A stretch of DNA of 64,000 nucleotides from Tillandsia leiboldiana. Lineage: Eukaryota > Streptophyta > Magnoliopsida > Poales > Bromeliaceae. A model generated the notes under the pieces. That model was not told the origin of the DNA. It worked only from the letters and a program-made list of their open reading frames with translations, and ran no database searches. Positions 9,087-20,073 of this stretch are shown here, piece after piece; positions within the stretch are counted from its first letter, which is position 1, and each line of letters begins with the position of its first letter. The position numbers and the translations under genes are program-made. The stretch is from positions 22,858,120-22,922,119 of the forward strand of contig CM055066.1 in assembly GCA_029204045.2 (NCBI GenBank), in the 5' to 3' direction.

Positions 9087-10052
9087 AAGCTCACCATCTG
9101 CTGTATTCTCCACGACAACCTAAGGCAAAGAAAGAAAGAAAGGGAGCAAGGATAAGGAAGTGAAGGAGAAGAAGGAGGAAGTGCAACTTGGTGTTCCTGC
9201 AGCTTGGTGTCGAGTGAAGCCGCGCGCGCAACGAGCTTCCTACAAGGTAAGTTGGCAGATAATTCCTTGTTGAGCTATTGGATATATTATGTGGATTTGG
9301 AGCAATTTTATTGAGTTAAATTGGATGTATTCTTCCTTCTCTCTCTTCCCTGCATGCTGTGAGGGCAGCTTGTGCTGTTTTGGTTATTTGGGCTGGTTAA
9401 TGTGCGGGGCCGAGGCAGCATGCATGCATGCACGCACGTGCAGTTTGGCTGAGTGGGAGCCGTGTTGCGCAGGGAGTTGGTGGTGGACTCGGGCTAGCTG
9501 GTTGAGCTTCCGGGGATTTTCTGGGGTGTGCGGCAGTGCGCGCGCGCGCGGCGCAGTTTCAGATTTTTCGTCAGATCGTGGTTCCGGCGCGACCTCGACT
9601 TCGGCTTGCCTACGGAAAGCTTTTTAGGTGGGTTAAAATTCTTCCAAATTGTATGGAATGCCTTCTAATGTTTCTGTATGCATTTTGATCATGTCTAGTG
9701 TATTATTTTTACTGTTGGTAAATGTAGTGTACTGGTTTTTCCCATGCAACTTTCCGGTGAATCCACTGTGTAGAACACCTAGTGTTGGTGTGTCTGGCCC
9801 ATGGTGCATCGAAGGGGTGCCACAGATGGACCTTGTGAGACTTTGATAGCGGATTTGGCCTTCGGCAGCATTTGCCGAATTTTAGACAAGGTTTTGGGCC
9901 AATCTGAGGTTGGATTTTTGGATTCAGCGCGGAAAAACGCTTGAAAACGGCTATTTGCTTGTTAAATTTGGAGTCCGGATGACCAAAAGCGGGCTTCCGG
10001 AAGTTTTCGGGGATTTTCGGTGCATGGGGGAGACTCGTGGACCGGCCTGAGC

Positions 10053-10340
10053 CACGTGGCGGCCTATTATTGGTCGGCTCACGCAGCTCGGTCCACGGGG
10101 AGGCGCGGCGGTGCATGGACCGCGGGCGGGAGACGCGTGGCGTGCCCTGATAGGCCGGCGCACGCGGCACGGCTCAGCGGTTTTGCGGGGTAGCGGTGGA
10201 CCGGGTGCATGACACGTGGCAGCTTCGGATTCGCTGGCTCACGTGGGCGCGGTCCACGGTGCGCGCAGTGGGGCGCCTCGGGACAGCGCGCGCACAGTGG
10301 CGCCAGGCGGGCGGTCGGCCGCACTCGAGTGCGCCACGTG
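10053..10340 (+). promoter_or_regulatory. G-box / CCAAT / GGTCCACGG module repeats in element 2 U3
   Basis: CACGTGGC at 10053, CGCGTGGC at 10134 and CACGTGGC at 10213 are spaced 81 and 79 bp apart. ATTGG follows the first, and GGTCCACGG lies downstream of the first and third. CACGTG also occurs at 10240 and 10335. CACGTG is the plant G-box core (bZIP/bHLH factors) and ATTGG an inverted CCAAT box; activity is inferred only. Confidence 0.55.
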
Positions 10341-10540
10341 TCGCCTCGTGGTTGGGCGGCCGTACCTACCCCCGCTGACCGCGAGGGGACACGCGGCGCA
10401 CAGCGGGCCGCCTGGGATTGCTGTCCCCTGTTTGGGGTGACGTGGCCGCACCTGGGACTTTCGGGCGCGTCGGACGGGAGGTGTACAACCGGCCGAAACC
10501 TGCGCCCGTAAACCCGGCCCAACAGCATATGGGCCGGGCC

Positions 10541-10548
10541 TATAAATA
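10541..10548 (+). promoter_or_regulatory. TATA box, element 2 5' LTR
   Basis: TATAAATA in GGGCCTATAAATAGG, the same context as in element 1. Confidence 0.7.
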
Positions 10549-12462
10549 GGTTTCCCTGTTCGTTCTTTAGGCTCTTTGGACCCTTTTTTCGCAGAGTGTT
10601 CTTCAGAGAAGTTTTCCCTCACTCAGTGCACTACCCATTGGAGAACTTTGAGGATTTTTGGAGGCACTCTTCCCGAGGTTCACCATTTTACGGCGCGGCG
10701 CGACGCTTGTTTCCCGACGATCCTCTTCGCCCCTTCTCAGTGTTTGGACTCCTCCGACTCACCCCGACTTCGGATTTCACCGATTCTTGCGCCGTTGGAC
10801 TCACGACAGGTAGGACTTCAACTCCTGTGTTTTAAGGTTCCTCGATTTCCGTGCTTATATTGGAGTTTTCTGAGCACCCATTTGACCCATTTTTCTTCGC
10901 GGACTTTTGGACAGCACCGCGGTGTTCTTGCCGTATCTTTTCGCTCAGACGTCGGATTGAGGCGATTCAAAAGGCAATCTTCATCCACTCTTCGCAAGGA
11001 GTCTCCTGGATTTTTCTCAGATTTTTCTGGATTTTTCACGAGGGTGAGAATCTCCTTTCTCTGTGGTTCTTTGTTACAGAAATTTGGTACAGATTGGATT
11101 GGGGTGTACCCCTTGCCAGATTTTTATCTCAGCGTAGGAAACTCCGATTTGGGCGTGCAGGTACTCGTTTCGACGGGCTCATCGCAAGGATCGTGATAGT
11201 ATTTTTCTTGGATTTTTTTCTGGGCATTATTCGCAGGTAAAAATTGGAGAATTCTGGACTGAGGAATTAGGGGACAGATTTTGGAAATTGGGAATGAATA
11301 GCTTATGTACTTTCCTTTGGGGTATTTTGTACAGATTGGTGGTGAGTTTTGGACTGATCTTGGACTTCGCTTTTGGGAACTTGGAATAGCGCTCGAGGTG
11401 GGTGATGTTGTGAACCTCCTACTTGTGAATGTCACTAGGCCTATTAGAATGCCTTGATCATGTGCTATTAATTGTGAATGTATCTAGCATGCTTGTATGA
11501 GATTAAGGTTCCTTTGTTAATATTTTCATTGTTAGCAGGCTACAGGTTAGCAAGTGGTGTTTCCATGTTTAGATATGCAATTTAATTAGTTGGAAAGAAT
11601 ACTAAAGCCATATCATGTCATATGTTAAGGGAAGGTTTGGGCATGTGGTTAGAATGCATGTTGTAAAAGAGGTACTTGCTAGTAGATTGTGCATCTAAAT
11701 TGTATCATGTATCATATATCCCGCCACATGTACATCGGGAGTTCCAAACACTTAATGTTGCATATGTTAGAATAATTGAAATGATTTTATCAAATAAAGG
11801 ACTTTGCATGCTTGAATGTTTATCTAGCTAGGCCACCTTTTTCTGCTACACAAACATATTGGAATTGACTTAGGAGAAACCATGCTTTATTCGTTCTCCT
11901 GTCGTCTAGTCTTAGGGGATTGTGTAGTCAGATGTTCAGAGTTGGGACAGTCGGGGATCGATGTTTGGGTGTTGCAGCGACCGCGGACTGTGGGCGGTTG
12001 ACCGGATTATTATTATTATTATTACTTTTGCATCAGATTGGAGGTAGGGGATCGAGTTTCCCTCTAGTGGATGGGTTTTCCCACTTTGATCAGAGTCATG
12101 ACCCCGTCCTGCTATTTTATGATACTGATGATACTAGTGACAGTGATACTATGCTCGTGTGGGGTCGCTCCCCTCGAGTGCCACTCCGGAGTAGGTTTCA
12201 GACCGTGTTGGGTGCCGGTCAGACCGTGTTGGGTTCCGGTCATTTGGACAGGGAGATACTGAGTTGTGAGGTTGACAGCAGAGCAGGCAAGTACCAGTGT
12301 TTACTGGTGTTTTGATTGGGTTGGTCTGTCAGTCTTTGACGTTCTGGTGCATGCTTTCAGCTATTCTTTAGTTAGGCATCTTAGAGGCATGTTAGTGGTA
12401 GCTCTTCATCAGTAGTGTACTTGTAGCTTACCACCTCTGTTTTCATTTTCGCCTCTGATAGT

Positions 12463-12529
12463 CCTAGTGGGCATGTCTGAGTTTGAGGTCTACCCACTAG
12501 GGGAGGCTACTGTTTTTATAGTAGTTCTC
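12463..12529 (+). other. Leader double hairpin, element 2 5' LTR
   Basis: CCTAGTGGG pairs with CCCACTAGG; then GGAGGCTACT pairs with AGTAGTTCTC (G-U pairs, one mismatch). Confidence 0.6.
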
Positions 12530-12895
12530 ACCCCCCACTACTTTCTCTTTTCTTTTCCCCTTTGTTTTGCAGAGTCCTCTGCGGGAGTTGCGGGACCCTC
12601 TTCCCTGGATCGAGGTAAGAGGATCGCTGATTAGATAGCCACTGCCCCGAGTTCGAGTTTTGTAGTTTTGATGTATCCCCAGTACACTCAGACGGTTGTA
12701 TTTCCTTTTATTTTGGGTCTGGCTGCGGCCAGCTGGTTGTATTTATTTCGTGAGCTGGGAGAGACACTTGTATATTTGTGAGAGCTTATTGTACTTTTAT
12801 TTCCAGCATTTGTCTGAGATGTATTAGTTTTAGTTTAGCTCTGTTTTATGCTCCTTTATTATATATTTTATATCTGAGCAGGTTACCAGCGCTTC

Positions 12896-12921
12896 GTGTA
12901 CACGGAAAATTCCGTATGCAC
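12896..12921 (+). other. LTR tail hairpin, element 2 5' LTR
   Basis: GTGTACACGG and CCGTATGCAC: nine of ten positions pair, one as G-U; followed by GGCGGATCTGT. Confidence 0.5.
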
Positions 12922-12978
12922 GGCGGATCTGTGGACGGGCCCGGGTTCTGGTTTACACCCGGGGCGTGACAGATTAGG

Positions 12979-12990
12979 TGGTATCAGAGC
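12979..12990 (+). other. Primer-binding site, element 2
   Basis: TGGTATCAGAGC, 7 bp after the LTR end; complementary to initiator Met tRNA. Confidence 0.9.
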
Positions 12991-13149
12991 TTAGGGATAG
13001 GTCAGTTGGGACTTAGGAAACCCTAGGCTTTTGGCAGACCCTAGGAAGGCAGAGCGTGAGTGACGTGATATTGTGCGAATGTCGGCAATTAGTTGTTAAC
13101 TCTTCCTGTGAGTGGAGAGGGATTGGCATAGCCTATTTCTGGGGGACTA

Positions 13150-13173
13150 TTATGTTGGTTGCAGACAACATAA
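13150..13173 (+). other. Leader hairpin, element 2
   Basis: TTATGTTG / CAACATAA stem with loop GTTGCAGA. The loop palindrome is reduced to TGCA compared with CTGCAG in elements 1 and 5. Confidence 0.55.
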
Positions 13174-13263
13174 GGTTACAGAAATAGGGGAATGTCCATG
13201 ACTTTCGCTGGATTGGGTCGAGAGTAGTTTGGTTTACTGACCCGTGGATTCTTGTGTGGCAGG

Positions 13264-14575
13264 ATGCCTCCTAGGCGGCAGATTCCTACACGGGGTACTC
13301 CTACACCCCCGGAGGAGCCGGAGCAGTCCGGGCCTTTTGAGATCAGTGAGCTGAGGGCCATGGTGGCCCAGTTGGCGGAGAGCCACCGCCGACAGGAGCA
13401 GAGGTTCGAGCAGTTATTTGCCCAGGTTGCGGCACCTCCCCCTACTACTGCAGAGGCCCCCGTACCACCTGTTGTACCACCGACTATTCCACCTGCCCCT
13501 ACAGCGCCGTCGTCGAGCAGTGGGGCCCAGGGGATGTTCAGGCCTTTGACCCCAGAGGAGGAGCGGGAGTTTTCTGACAAACTCACGCAGTTCTGTAAGC
13601 GAGGACCCCCTAAGTTCTCGGGGCGGAGCACTCACCCTTGGGAGATTGGATCGTGGCTAGCGTCAATGGAGAAGTTGTTTCGGGACTTCTTCATTGACCA
13701 GAGGTTTAGAGCACATTGGCAGTACACTGTCTAGAGGGGGATGCAGATGCTTGGTGGCGTCGGGTCGAGCCCTTAGAGTTTCAGGTCACCCGACAGCTAC
13801 CCTGGTCGGAGTTCAGGAGGATGATCCTTGACACTTACTTCTCCACGAGTGTGAAGAAGAAGATAGAAGATGACTTGAAGAACCTGCAGCAGGGTGATCG
13901 CCCAGTGTGGGACTATTTCCAGGAGTTTACGCAGTTGCTCAACTGCGTACCCTATGTTGCCAGGGATGGGCTGCACCAGGTGGAGCTGTTTGAGACAGGT
14001 TTGCGCCCCGAGATCTATACACGCCCAGAGGCTTCAGACTTTATCAGAGGCAGTGGATCATGCACAGTGGGTCGAGAGGGGAGATCACGTTGTTTCTAGA
14101 CGCGGAGGTCTGGTCACTCAGAGTTCTGAGAGGAAGCGACCAGCATCGGATGAGGGGGGACAGGCCAGTTCCTGGAGGCCGCCCCGACCGCCACCGCCTC
14201 AGTTTACGGGCCGGGGGCGTTCGGAGCGGCGAGGGCCTGGGGGATCCCAGAGGCCCCCACAGCATCAGCAGCCCCAGCGACAGCAGCAGCACTCGCAGCA
14301 GCAGAGGTCGCAGTCGCGACAGCAGGGATCTCAGCGGCAGTCGCACAGGCACAGCAGCAGCAGCAGTCACGGCAGTTTCGGGCCCCTGGCAGTTGTATCT
14401 CTGCGGGGGTCAGCATTTCCCCGGCACTTGTGATCAGAGGTGGGTGCTGTGTGACATGGTGTGGTCAGGCAGGGGCACATACGATTCTCATGCCCTTTTT
14501 TCGGCACTCAGTGGCGCCTTCTTCGGGCCTCAGTTCTTGCCACCTCAAGCAGCGACCGCCAGCTCAGCAGCCCTA
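13264..14575 (+). pseudogene. Gag of element 2, first copy (frameshifted, runs into assembly gap)
   Basis: Starts MPPRRQ, like the MPPRRR start of the element 5 Gag; the preceding GTGGCAG resembles a splice acceptor. A proline-rich segment is followed by the gag domain (FCKRGPPKFSGRSTHPWE, then after a frameshift near 13725 ECLEGDADAWW-type sequence, WSEFRRMILDTYF and LQQGDRPVWDYFQEF). A glutamine/CAG-rich part follows, then a zinc-knuckle region (LYLCGGQHFPGTC). Several single-base shifts break the frame. The segment from 13534 is repeated after the gap. Gag would form the nucleocapsid that packages element RNA. Confidence 0.8.
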
Positions 14576-14675
14576 NNNNNNNNNNNNNNNNNNNNNNNNN
14601 NNNNNNNNNNNNNNNNNNNNNNNNNNNNNNNNNNNNNNNNNNNNNNNNNNNNNNNNNNNNNNNNNNNNNNNNNNN
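14576..14675. other. Assembly gap (100 N)
   Basis: Exactly 100 unknown bases, the usual placeholder for a gap of unknown size. Both sides carry the same gag segment (13534-14575 and 14676-15711). Confidence 0.98.
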
Positions 14676-15795
14676 ATGTTCAGGCCTTTGACCCCAGAGA
14701 GAGGAGCGGGAGTTTTCTGACAAACTCACGCAGTTCTGTAAGCGAGGACCCCTAAGTTCTCGGGGCGGAGCACTCACCTTGGGAGATTGGATCGTGGCTA
14801 GCGTCAATGGAGAGAAGTTGTTTCGGGACTTCTTCATTGACCAGAGGTTAGAGCACATTGGCAGTACACTGTCTAGAGGGGGATGCAGATGCTTGGTGGC
14901 GTCGGGTCGAGCCCTTAGAGTTTCAGGTCACCCGACAGCTACCCTGGTCGGAGTTCAGGAGGATGATCCTTGACACTTACTTCTCCACGAGCGTGAAGAA
15001 GAAGATAGAAGATGACTTGAAGAACCTGCAGCAGGGTGATCGCCCAGTGTGGGACTATTTCAGGAGTTTACGCAGTTGCTCAACTGCGTACCCTATGTTG
15101 CCAGGGATGGGCTGCACCAGGTGGAGCTGTTTGAGACAGGTTTGCGCCCCGAGATCTCTACACGCCAGAGGCTTCAGACTTTATCAGAGGCAGTGGATCA
15201 TGCACAGTGGGTCGAGAGGGGAGATCATGTTGTTTCTAGACGCGGAGGTCTGGTCGCTCAGAGTTCTGAGAGGAAGCGACCAGCATCGGATGAGGGGGGA
15301 CAGGCCAGTTCCTGGAGGCCGCCCCGACCGCCACCGCCTCAGTTTACGGGCGGGGGCGTTCGGAGCGGCGAGGGCCTGGGGGATCCCAGAGGCCCCCACA
15401 GCATCAGCAGCCCCAGCGACAGCAGCAGCACTCGCAGCAGCAGAGGTCGCAGTCGCGACAGCAGGGATCTCAGCGGCAGTCGCACAGGCAGCAGCAGCAG
15501 CAGCAGTCACGGCAGTTTCGGGCCCTGGCAGTTGTATCTTCTGCGGGGGTCAGCATTTCCCGGCACTTGTGATGATCAGAGGGGGGGCGTTGTTATGGCT
15601 GTGGTCAGGCCGGGCACATACGATCTTCATGCCTTTTTCGGCATCAGTGGCGCCTTCTTCGGCCTCAGTTTCTCTTCCACCTCAGCATGCGACCGCCAGC
15701 TCAGGGCCCTATGCTCCGCGAGCAGGGCTCCTTCCTCCCACCCTGCAGACTACCGACCACCAGCTCAGAGCGGGCGAGTCTACGCCGCTCAGGTA
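14676..15795 (+). pseudogene. Gag of element 2, second copy (probable assembly duplicate)
   Basis: Repeats 13534-14575 from the MFRPLTP codons onward with near identity. Differences are mostly one-base gains or losses in short homopolymers, such as CCCCC versus CCCC before TAAGTTCTC. It continues into the protease, so this is the copy joined to pol. The zinc-knuckle region (about 15520-15640) is degraded by the shifts. A true tandem duplication of gag is possible but less likely than two unmerged reads of one locus. Confidence 0.75.
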
Positions 15796-16290
15796 GGGGA
15801 CTCCACGGCAGCCGACCACGTGGTGGCAGGTATCACTTTACTTTTTGGTATTAGAGCTCGCACTTTATTTGATACCGGTGCATCACATTCTTTTATCAGT
15901 AGAGCATTTGCATCATCTCATGGACTAGAGTTAGGTCGGTTGCCACATGCATTAGAGGTACAGATTCCCGATCACATATTGCATGTAGAGGAGTGTTGTT
16001 GGTCTTGCCGGTACAGCTTGAGTCTTGGATTTTGCCAGCGGACCTGATGGTCCTTAGTCAGCTGCGAGATTTTGACATTGTACTGGGGATGGATTGGCTG
16101 GCTCGCTATTTCGCGACGATTGATTGCGCCGCGAGGACTGTTACTTTTAGCGAGCCAGGCCAGGAGGTGTTCGTTTTCGGGGGGTGCCAGAGTGCTTTCT
16201 TTGCCTCTGTGGTTTCGACTTCTCGTGCGAGGCAGATGATGCGCAGTGGATGCGTAGCCTTTATGGCATCTGTGGTTAAGGAGCCTACGG
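15796..16290 (+). pseudogene. Aspartic protease region of element 2 pol
   Basis: Contains LFDTGASHSFIS, the retropepsin active-site motif (about 15865-15900), then LPHALEVQ and, in a second frame, the C-terminal protease motif FDIVLGMDWLARY (about 16070). A shift near 15990 separates the two. The enzyme would cut the Gag-Pol polyprotein. It follows gag and precedes RT as in all Ty3/gypsy elements. Confidence 0.85.
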
Positions 16291-17177
16291 CGGCTCCGGG
16301 ACTCGCGGATATCCCGATTGCCCGCGAGTTCCCGGATGTGTTTCCTCCAGAGCTGATTAGTATGCCGCCGGATAGGGAGGTTGAGTTTTTGATTGACGTA
16401 GTTCCAGGAACTGCGCCAATCTCTAAGGCTCCTTACCGAATGGCACCGGCTGAGCTGCGAGAATTAAAGGCGCAACTCCAGGATTTAATGGACAAGGGTT
16501 TTGTGAGACCGAGTGTATCGCCTTGGGGAGCGCCGGTGCTATTGTGAAGAAGAAGGATGGTTCGCTTCGACTGTGCGTTGATTACCGGGAGCTGAATAAA
16601 GCGACCATCAAGAACAAGTACCCTTTGCCGCGCATTGATGACTTATTTGATCAGCTGCAAGGGTCTTGTGTCTTCTCCAAGATTGACTACAGTCTGGTTA
16701 CCACCAACTGAAGGTGAAGGCCGAGGACATCCCAAAGACGGCATTCAGGTCGCGGTACGGGCATTATGAGTTCACCGTCATGCCTTTTGGATTGACAAAT
16801 GCCCCTGCTGCTTTTATGGATTTAATGAACAGGATTTTTCGACCATACCTGGATCGGTTCGTCGTTGTTTTTATTGATGACATCCTAGTTTATTCCCGAA
16901 GCGATGTGGAGCACGAGGAGCACTGAGGATTGTGCTACAACTTCTGAGAGAGAGAAGTTGTATGCCAAGTTATCTAAGTGTGATTTTGGCTTCGGGAGGT
17001 TGTCTTTTTGGGCCACGTGATTTCAGCCGCGGAGTGGCAGTAGACCCGGCGAAGATCGAGGCAGTCCGGGATTGGCCCCGACGACGACGGTATCAGAGGT
17101 CCGCAGTTTCATGGGCTTAGCAGGATATACCGTCGGTTTGTGGAAGGTTTTGCGAAACTTTCCACACCCTCACTCGT
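16291..17177 (+). pseudogene. Reverse transcriptase of element 2 pol
   Basis: Segments in successive frames: MPPDREVEFLIDVVPGTAP, then DGSLRLCVDYRELNKATI, FSKIDY (motif A aspartate), then YGHYEFTVMPFGLTNAP (motif B) and VVVFIDDILVYS (motif C with the catalytic Asp pair). At least five frame breaks lie between 16540 and 17130. One removes the bases around 'LQSGYHQ' after motif A. Catalytic residues are present, but no continuous frame exists. Confidence 0.88.
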
Positions 17178-17660
17178 TTGACGCGAAAAGGGATTAAGTT
17201 TACTTGGAGTGAGGATTGCCAGAGGAGCTTTGAGGAATTAAAGAACAGATTGATGTCGGCTCCTGTCCTTTCCCTCCCCGTTATGGGGAAAGGATACGTG
17301 ATATACAGCGACGCATCGCACAGTGGACTTGGTTGCGTGCTGATGCAGGAGGGAAGGGTAATCGCTTATGCCTCTCGGCAACTGAAGGATTATGAAAAGA
17401 ATTACCCTACCCATGATTTGGAGCTAGCTGCAGTGATTTTTGCACTAAAGTTGTGGCGCCACTACCTGTATGGGGAGCACTGCGAGATTTACACCGACCA
17501 CAAGAGCTTGAAATACCTGTTCACACAGAAGGAGCTCAACTTGAGGCAGCGCAGATGGTTGGAATTGTTGAAGATTATGATGTAGACATATTATACCATC
17601 CTGGCAAGGCCAACGTGGTTGCTGATGCCCTGAGCAGAGAGCAGTACAGAGTCTATCTTT
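17178..17660 (+). pseudogene. RNase H of element 2 pol
   Basis: An open stretch to 17585 reads VIYSDASHSGLGCVLMQ, KNYPTHDLELAAVIFALK (the catalytic Asp and Glu motifs) and IYTDHKSLKYLFTQKELN. A shift near 17575 moves into YHPGKANVVADALSRE. This is the Ty3/gypsy RNase H that degrades the RNA template. All motifs are recognisable. Confidence 0.88.
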
Positions 17661-18690
17661 GATGATCACCGATCAGGCGCCATTACTTGAGCAGATGAGG
17701 CGGTTAGAGCTCGAGGTGTCCCCTGGGGTCTCTGCTAGACTTATGTCTCTAGTCGTGCAGCCCACTCTGTTGGACAGGATTCGGGAGAGACAGAGTGAGG
17801 ACCCCCACCTGATGAGGATTCGAGAGCAGATGCAGACTGGTTTGATAGGGGACTTTTCAGTTGATGCTGCGGGAGTACTGCGGTACAGGGACCGCGCTTG
17901 TGTGCCTATGGATGCAGAGATCCGAGAGCAGATCTTGAGGGAGGCCCACTATACACCTTATACCATCCATCCTGGTGGGACTAAGATGTATAGGGATCTT
18001 AAGGCACAGTTTGGTGGAATGGGATGAAAAGAGACATTGGGAGATTGTAGCACACTGTCTAACTTGTCAGCAAGTAAAGGCTGAGCATCGTGTACCTGCT
18101 GGCAAGTTGCAGAGTCTCCCAATCCCAGAATGGAAATGGGAACATGTTACGATGGATTTTGTCACTAGTTTGCCGAGAGCACAGACGGGAGCGGATGCTA
18201 TCTGGGTAGTCGTGGACAGGCTTACCAAGTCCGCTCACTTTTTGCCGGTTCAGATGACTTGGCCGATGGAGCGACTCGCACAGGTGTACTTGGCTGAGGT
18301 GGTTAGATTGCACGGGGTACCCGTTTCCATCGTATCAGATAGAGACCCGAGGTTTGTCTCGCATTTCTGGAGGAGTTTACAGACAGCCTTGGGGACGCAG
18401 CTCCGATTCAGTACAGCATTCCACCCACAGACCGATGGGCAGTCAGAGCGCACTATTCAGACCCTCGAGGATATGTTGAGAGCATGCGTTCTGGACTTTG
18501 GAGGAGGATGGTACCGACACTTGGGATTAGTTGAGTTTGCGTACAACAACAGCTATCAAGCGAGCATTCAGATGGCTCCGTTTGAAGCGTTGTATGGACG
18601 CAAGTGTCGGTCACCCCTTTATTGGAGTGACGTGGGTGAGAAGAAGACTTTGGGTCCTGATCTACTTTAGAGGCAGAGGAAAAGGTCAGA
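17661..18690 (+). pseudogene. Integrase of element 2 pol
   Basis: After a linker, the zinc-binding region is shortened: PGGTKMYRDLKAQFGG is followed by a deletion, and CLTCQQVKAEH resumes in another frame. The catalytic core is open from about 18050, with TMDFVTSLP (first Asp), SIVSDRDPRFVSHFW (second Asp) and TDGQSERTIQ (Glu). It ends at a stop near 18668. The enzyme inserts element cDNA and makes the 5-bp duplication seen at the flanks. Confidence 0.88.
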
Positions 18691-19193
18691 TTGATACGAC
18701 GACATCTCGAGACCGCCCAGAGTCGACAGAGGAGTTATGCTGATACTCGACGGCGAGACTTAGAGTTTCAGGTGGGTGACCATGTTTTTCTGAAAGTCTC
18801 GCCTTCGAAGGGGATTCGGAGATTTGGCATTCGTGGGAAACTGAGCCCTCGTTATTGGACCTTTGAGGTGTTGGAGCGCTTAGGGCCAGTTGCCTACAGG
18901 CTTGCGCTTTCCCAGGCTTTCAGGTGTTCACAATGTTTTTCATGTATCGACACTGAGGAGGTATGTTCATGACCCGTCCCATATCATCGATTTCACCCCA
19001 TTGGAGGTTGCTGAGAACTGAGCTATGTTGAGCGGCCGTTGAGGATCTTGGACCGTGAGGTTAGGGAGTTGCGCAGTCGGGCCATCCCGTATGGGAAGGT
19101 CCTCTGGAGCAGTCATGATGAGCGCGAGGCTACCTGGGAGCTGGAGTCAGCGATGATGGATGCTTACCCCACTTGTTTGAGGCCCCTGCTTGA
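18691..19193 (+). pseudogene. Integrase C-terminus and chromodomain of element 2 pol
   Basis: Reads RRDLEFQVGDHVFLKVSPSK and IRGKLSPRY-TFEVLERLGPVAYRLAL (GPY/F module), then broken frames with ILDREVRELRS and a WELESAMMDAYP-like end. The end fits the class of chromodomain that closes pol in Tekay/Del elements. Several one-base shifts are present. Stop at about 19191. Confidence 0.8.
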
Positions 19194-19205
19194 GGTATGA
19201 CTTTT

Positions 19206-19221
19206 GTTTCGAGGACGAAAC
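19206..19221 (+). other. Pre-PPT hairpin, element 2
   Basis: GTTTCG-AGGA-CGAAAC perfect 6-bp stem just after the end of pol and before the polypurine tract. Confidence 0.5.
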
Positions 19222-19230
19222 TTTTTCTTG

Positions 19231-19240
19231 TGGGGGAGGA
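19231..19240 (+). other. Polypurine tract, element 2
   Basis: TGGGGGAGGA immediately before the 3' LTR. Confidence 0.88.
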
Positions 19241-20000
19241 TGTAGTGTACTGGTTTTTCCCATGCAACTTTCCGGTGAATCCACTGTGTAGAACACCTAG
19301 TGTTGTGTGTCTGGCCATGGTGCATCGAAGGGGTGCCACAGATGGGCCTTGTGAGACTTTGATAGCGGATTTGGCCTTCGGCTGCATTTGCCGAATTTTA
19401 GAAAAGGTTTTGGGCCAATCTAAGGTTGGATTTGGATTCAGCGCGGAAAAACGCTTGAAAACGGCTATTTGCTTGTTAAATTTGGAGTCCGGATGACCAA
19501 AAGCGGGCTTCCGGAAGTTTTCGGGGATTTTCGGTGCATGGGGGAGACTTGTGGACCGGCCTGAGCCACGTGGCGGCCTATTATTGGCCGGCTCACGCAG
19601 CTCGGTCCACGGGAGGCGCGGCGGTGCATGGACCGCGGGCGGGAGACGCGTGGCGTGCCCTGATAGGCCGGCGCACGCGGCACGGCTCAGCGGTTTTGCG
19701 GGGTTGCGGTGGACCGGGCGCATGACACGTGGCGGCTTCGGATTCGGGCACGTGGGCGCGGTCCACGGTGCCCGCAGTGGGCGCCTCGGGACAGCGCGCG
19801 CACAGTGGCGCCAGGCGGGCGGTCGGCCGCACTCGAGTGCGCCACGTGTCGCCTCGTGGTTGGGCGGCCGTACCTACCCCCGCTGACCGCGAGGGGACAC
19901 GCGGCGCACAGCGGGCCGCCTGGGATTGCTGTCCCCTGTTTGGGGTGACGTGGCCGCACCTGGGACTTTCGGGCGCGTCGGACGGGAGGTGTACAACCGG

Positions 20001-20025
20001 GTTTCGGGCGCAGTGCGCCCGAAAC
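20001..20025 (+). promoter_or_regulatory. Perfect GC palindrome in element 2 3' LTR
   Basis: GTTTCGGGCGCA, one base, TGCGCCCGAAAC: a 12-bp-arm inverted repeat 40 bp before the TATA box, followed by another GCGCCCGAAA. The 5' LTR lacks it, as if the palindrome had been deleted there. Confidence 0.55.
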
Positions 20026-20065
20026 TGCGCCCGAAAACCCGGCCCAACAGCATATGGGCTGGGCC

Positions 20066-20073
20066 TATAAATA
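20066..20073 (+). promoter_or_regulatory. TATA box, element 2 3' LTR
   Basis: TATAAATA in the same context as in the 5' LTR. Confidence 0.7.

Larger units (their letters stand above)
9723..12971 (+). repeat. Element 2 5' LTR (3249 bp)
   Basis: Begins TGTAGTGTAC, ends GGGGCGTGACA. U3 carries G-box motifs at 10053, 10213, 10240 and 10335 and a variant at 10134. TATA at 10541, then a 2.4-kb leader with the conserved block (12160-12192), double hairpin, a possible splice donor (CGAG|GTAAGA, GT at 12615) and tail hairpin. Compared with the 3' LTR it lacks a 12-bp-arm palindrome just upstream of TATA. Confidence 0.93.
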
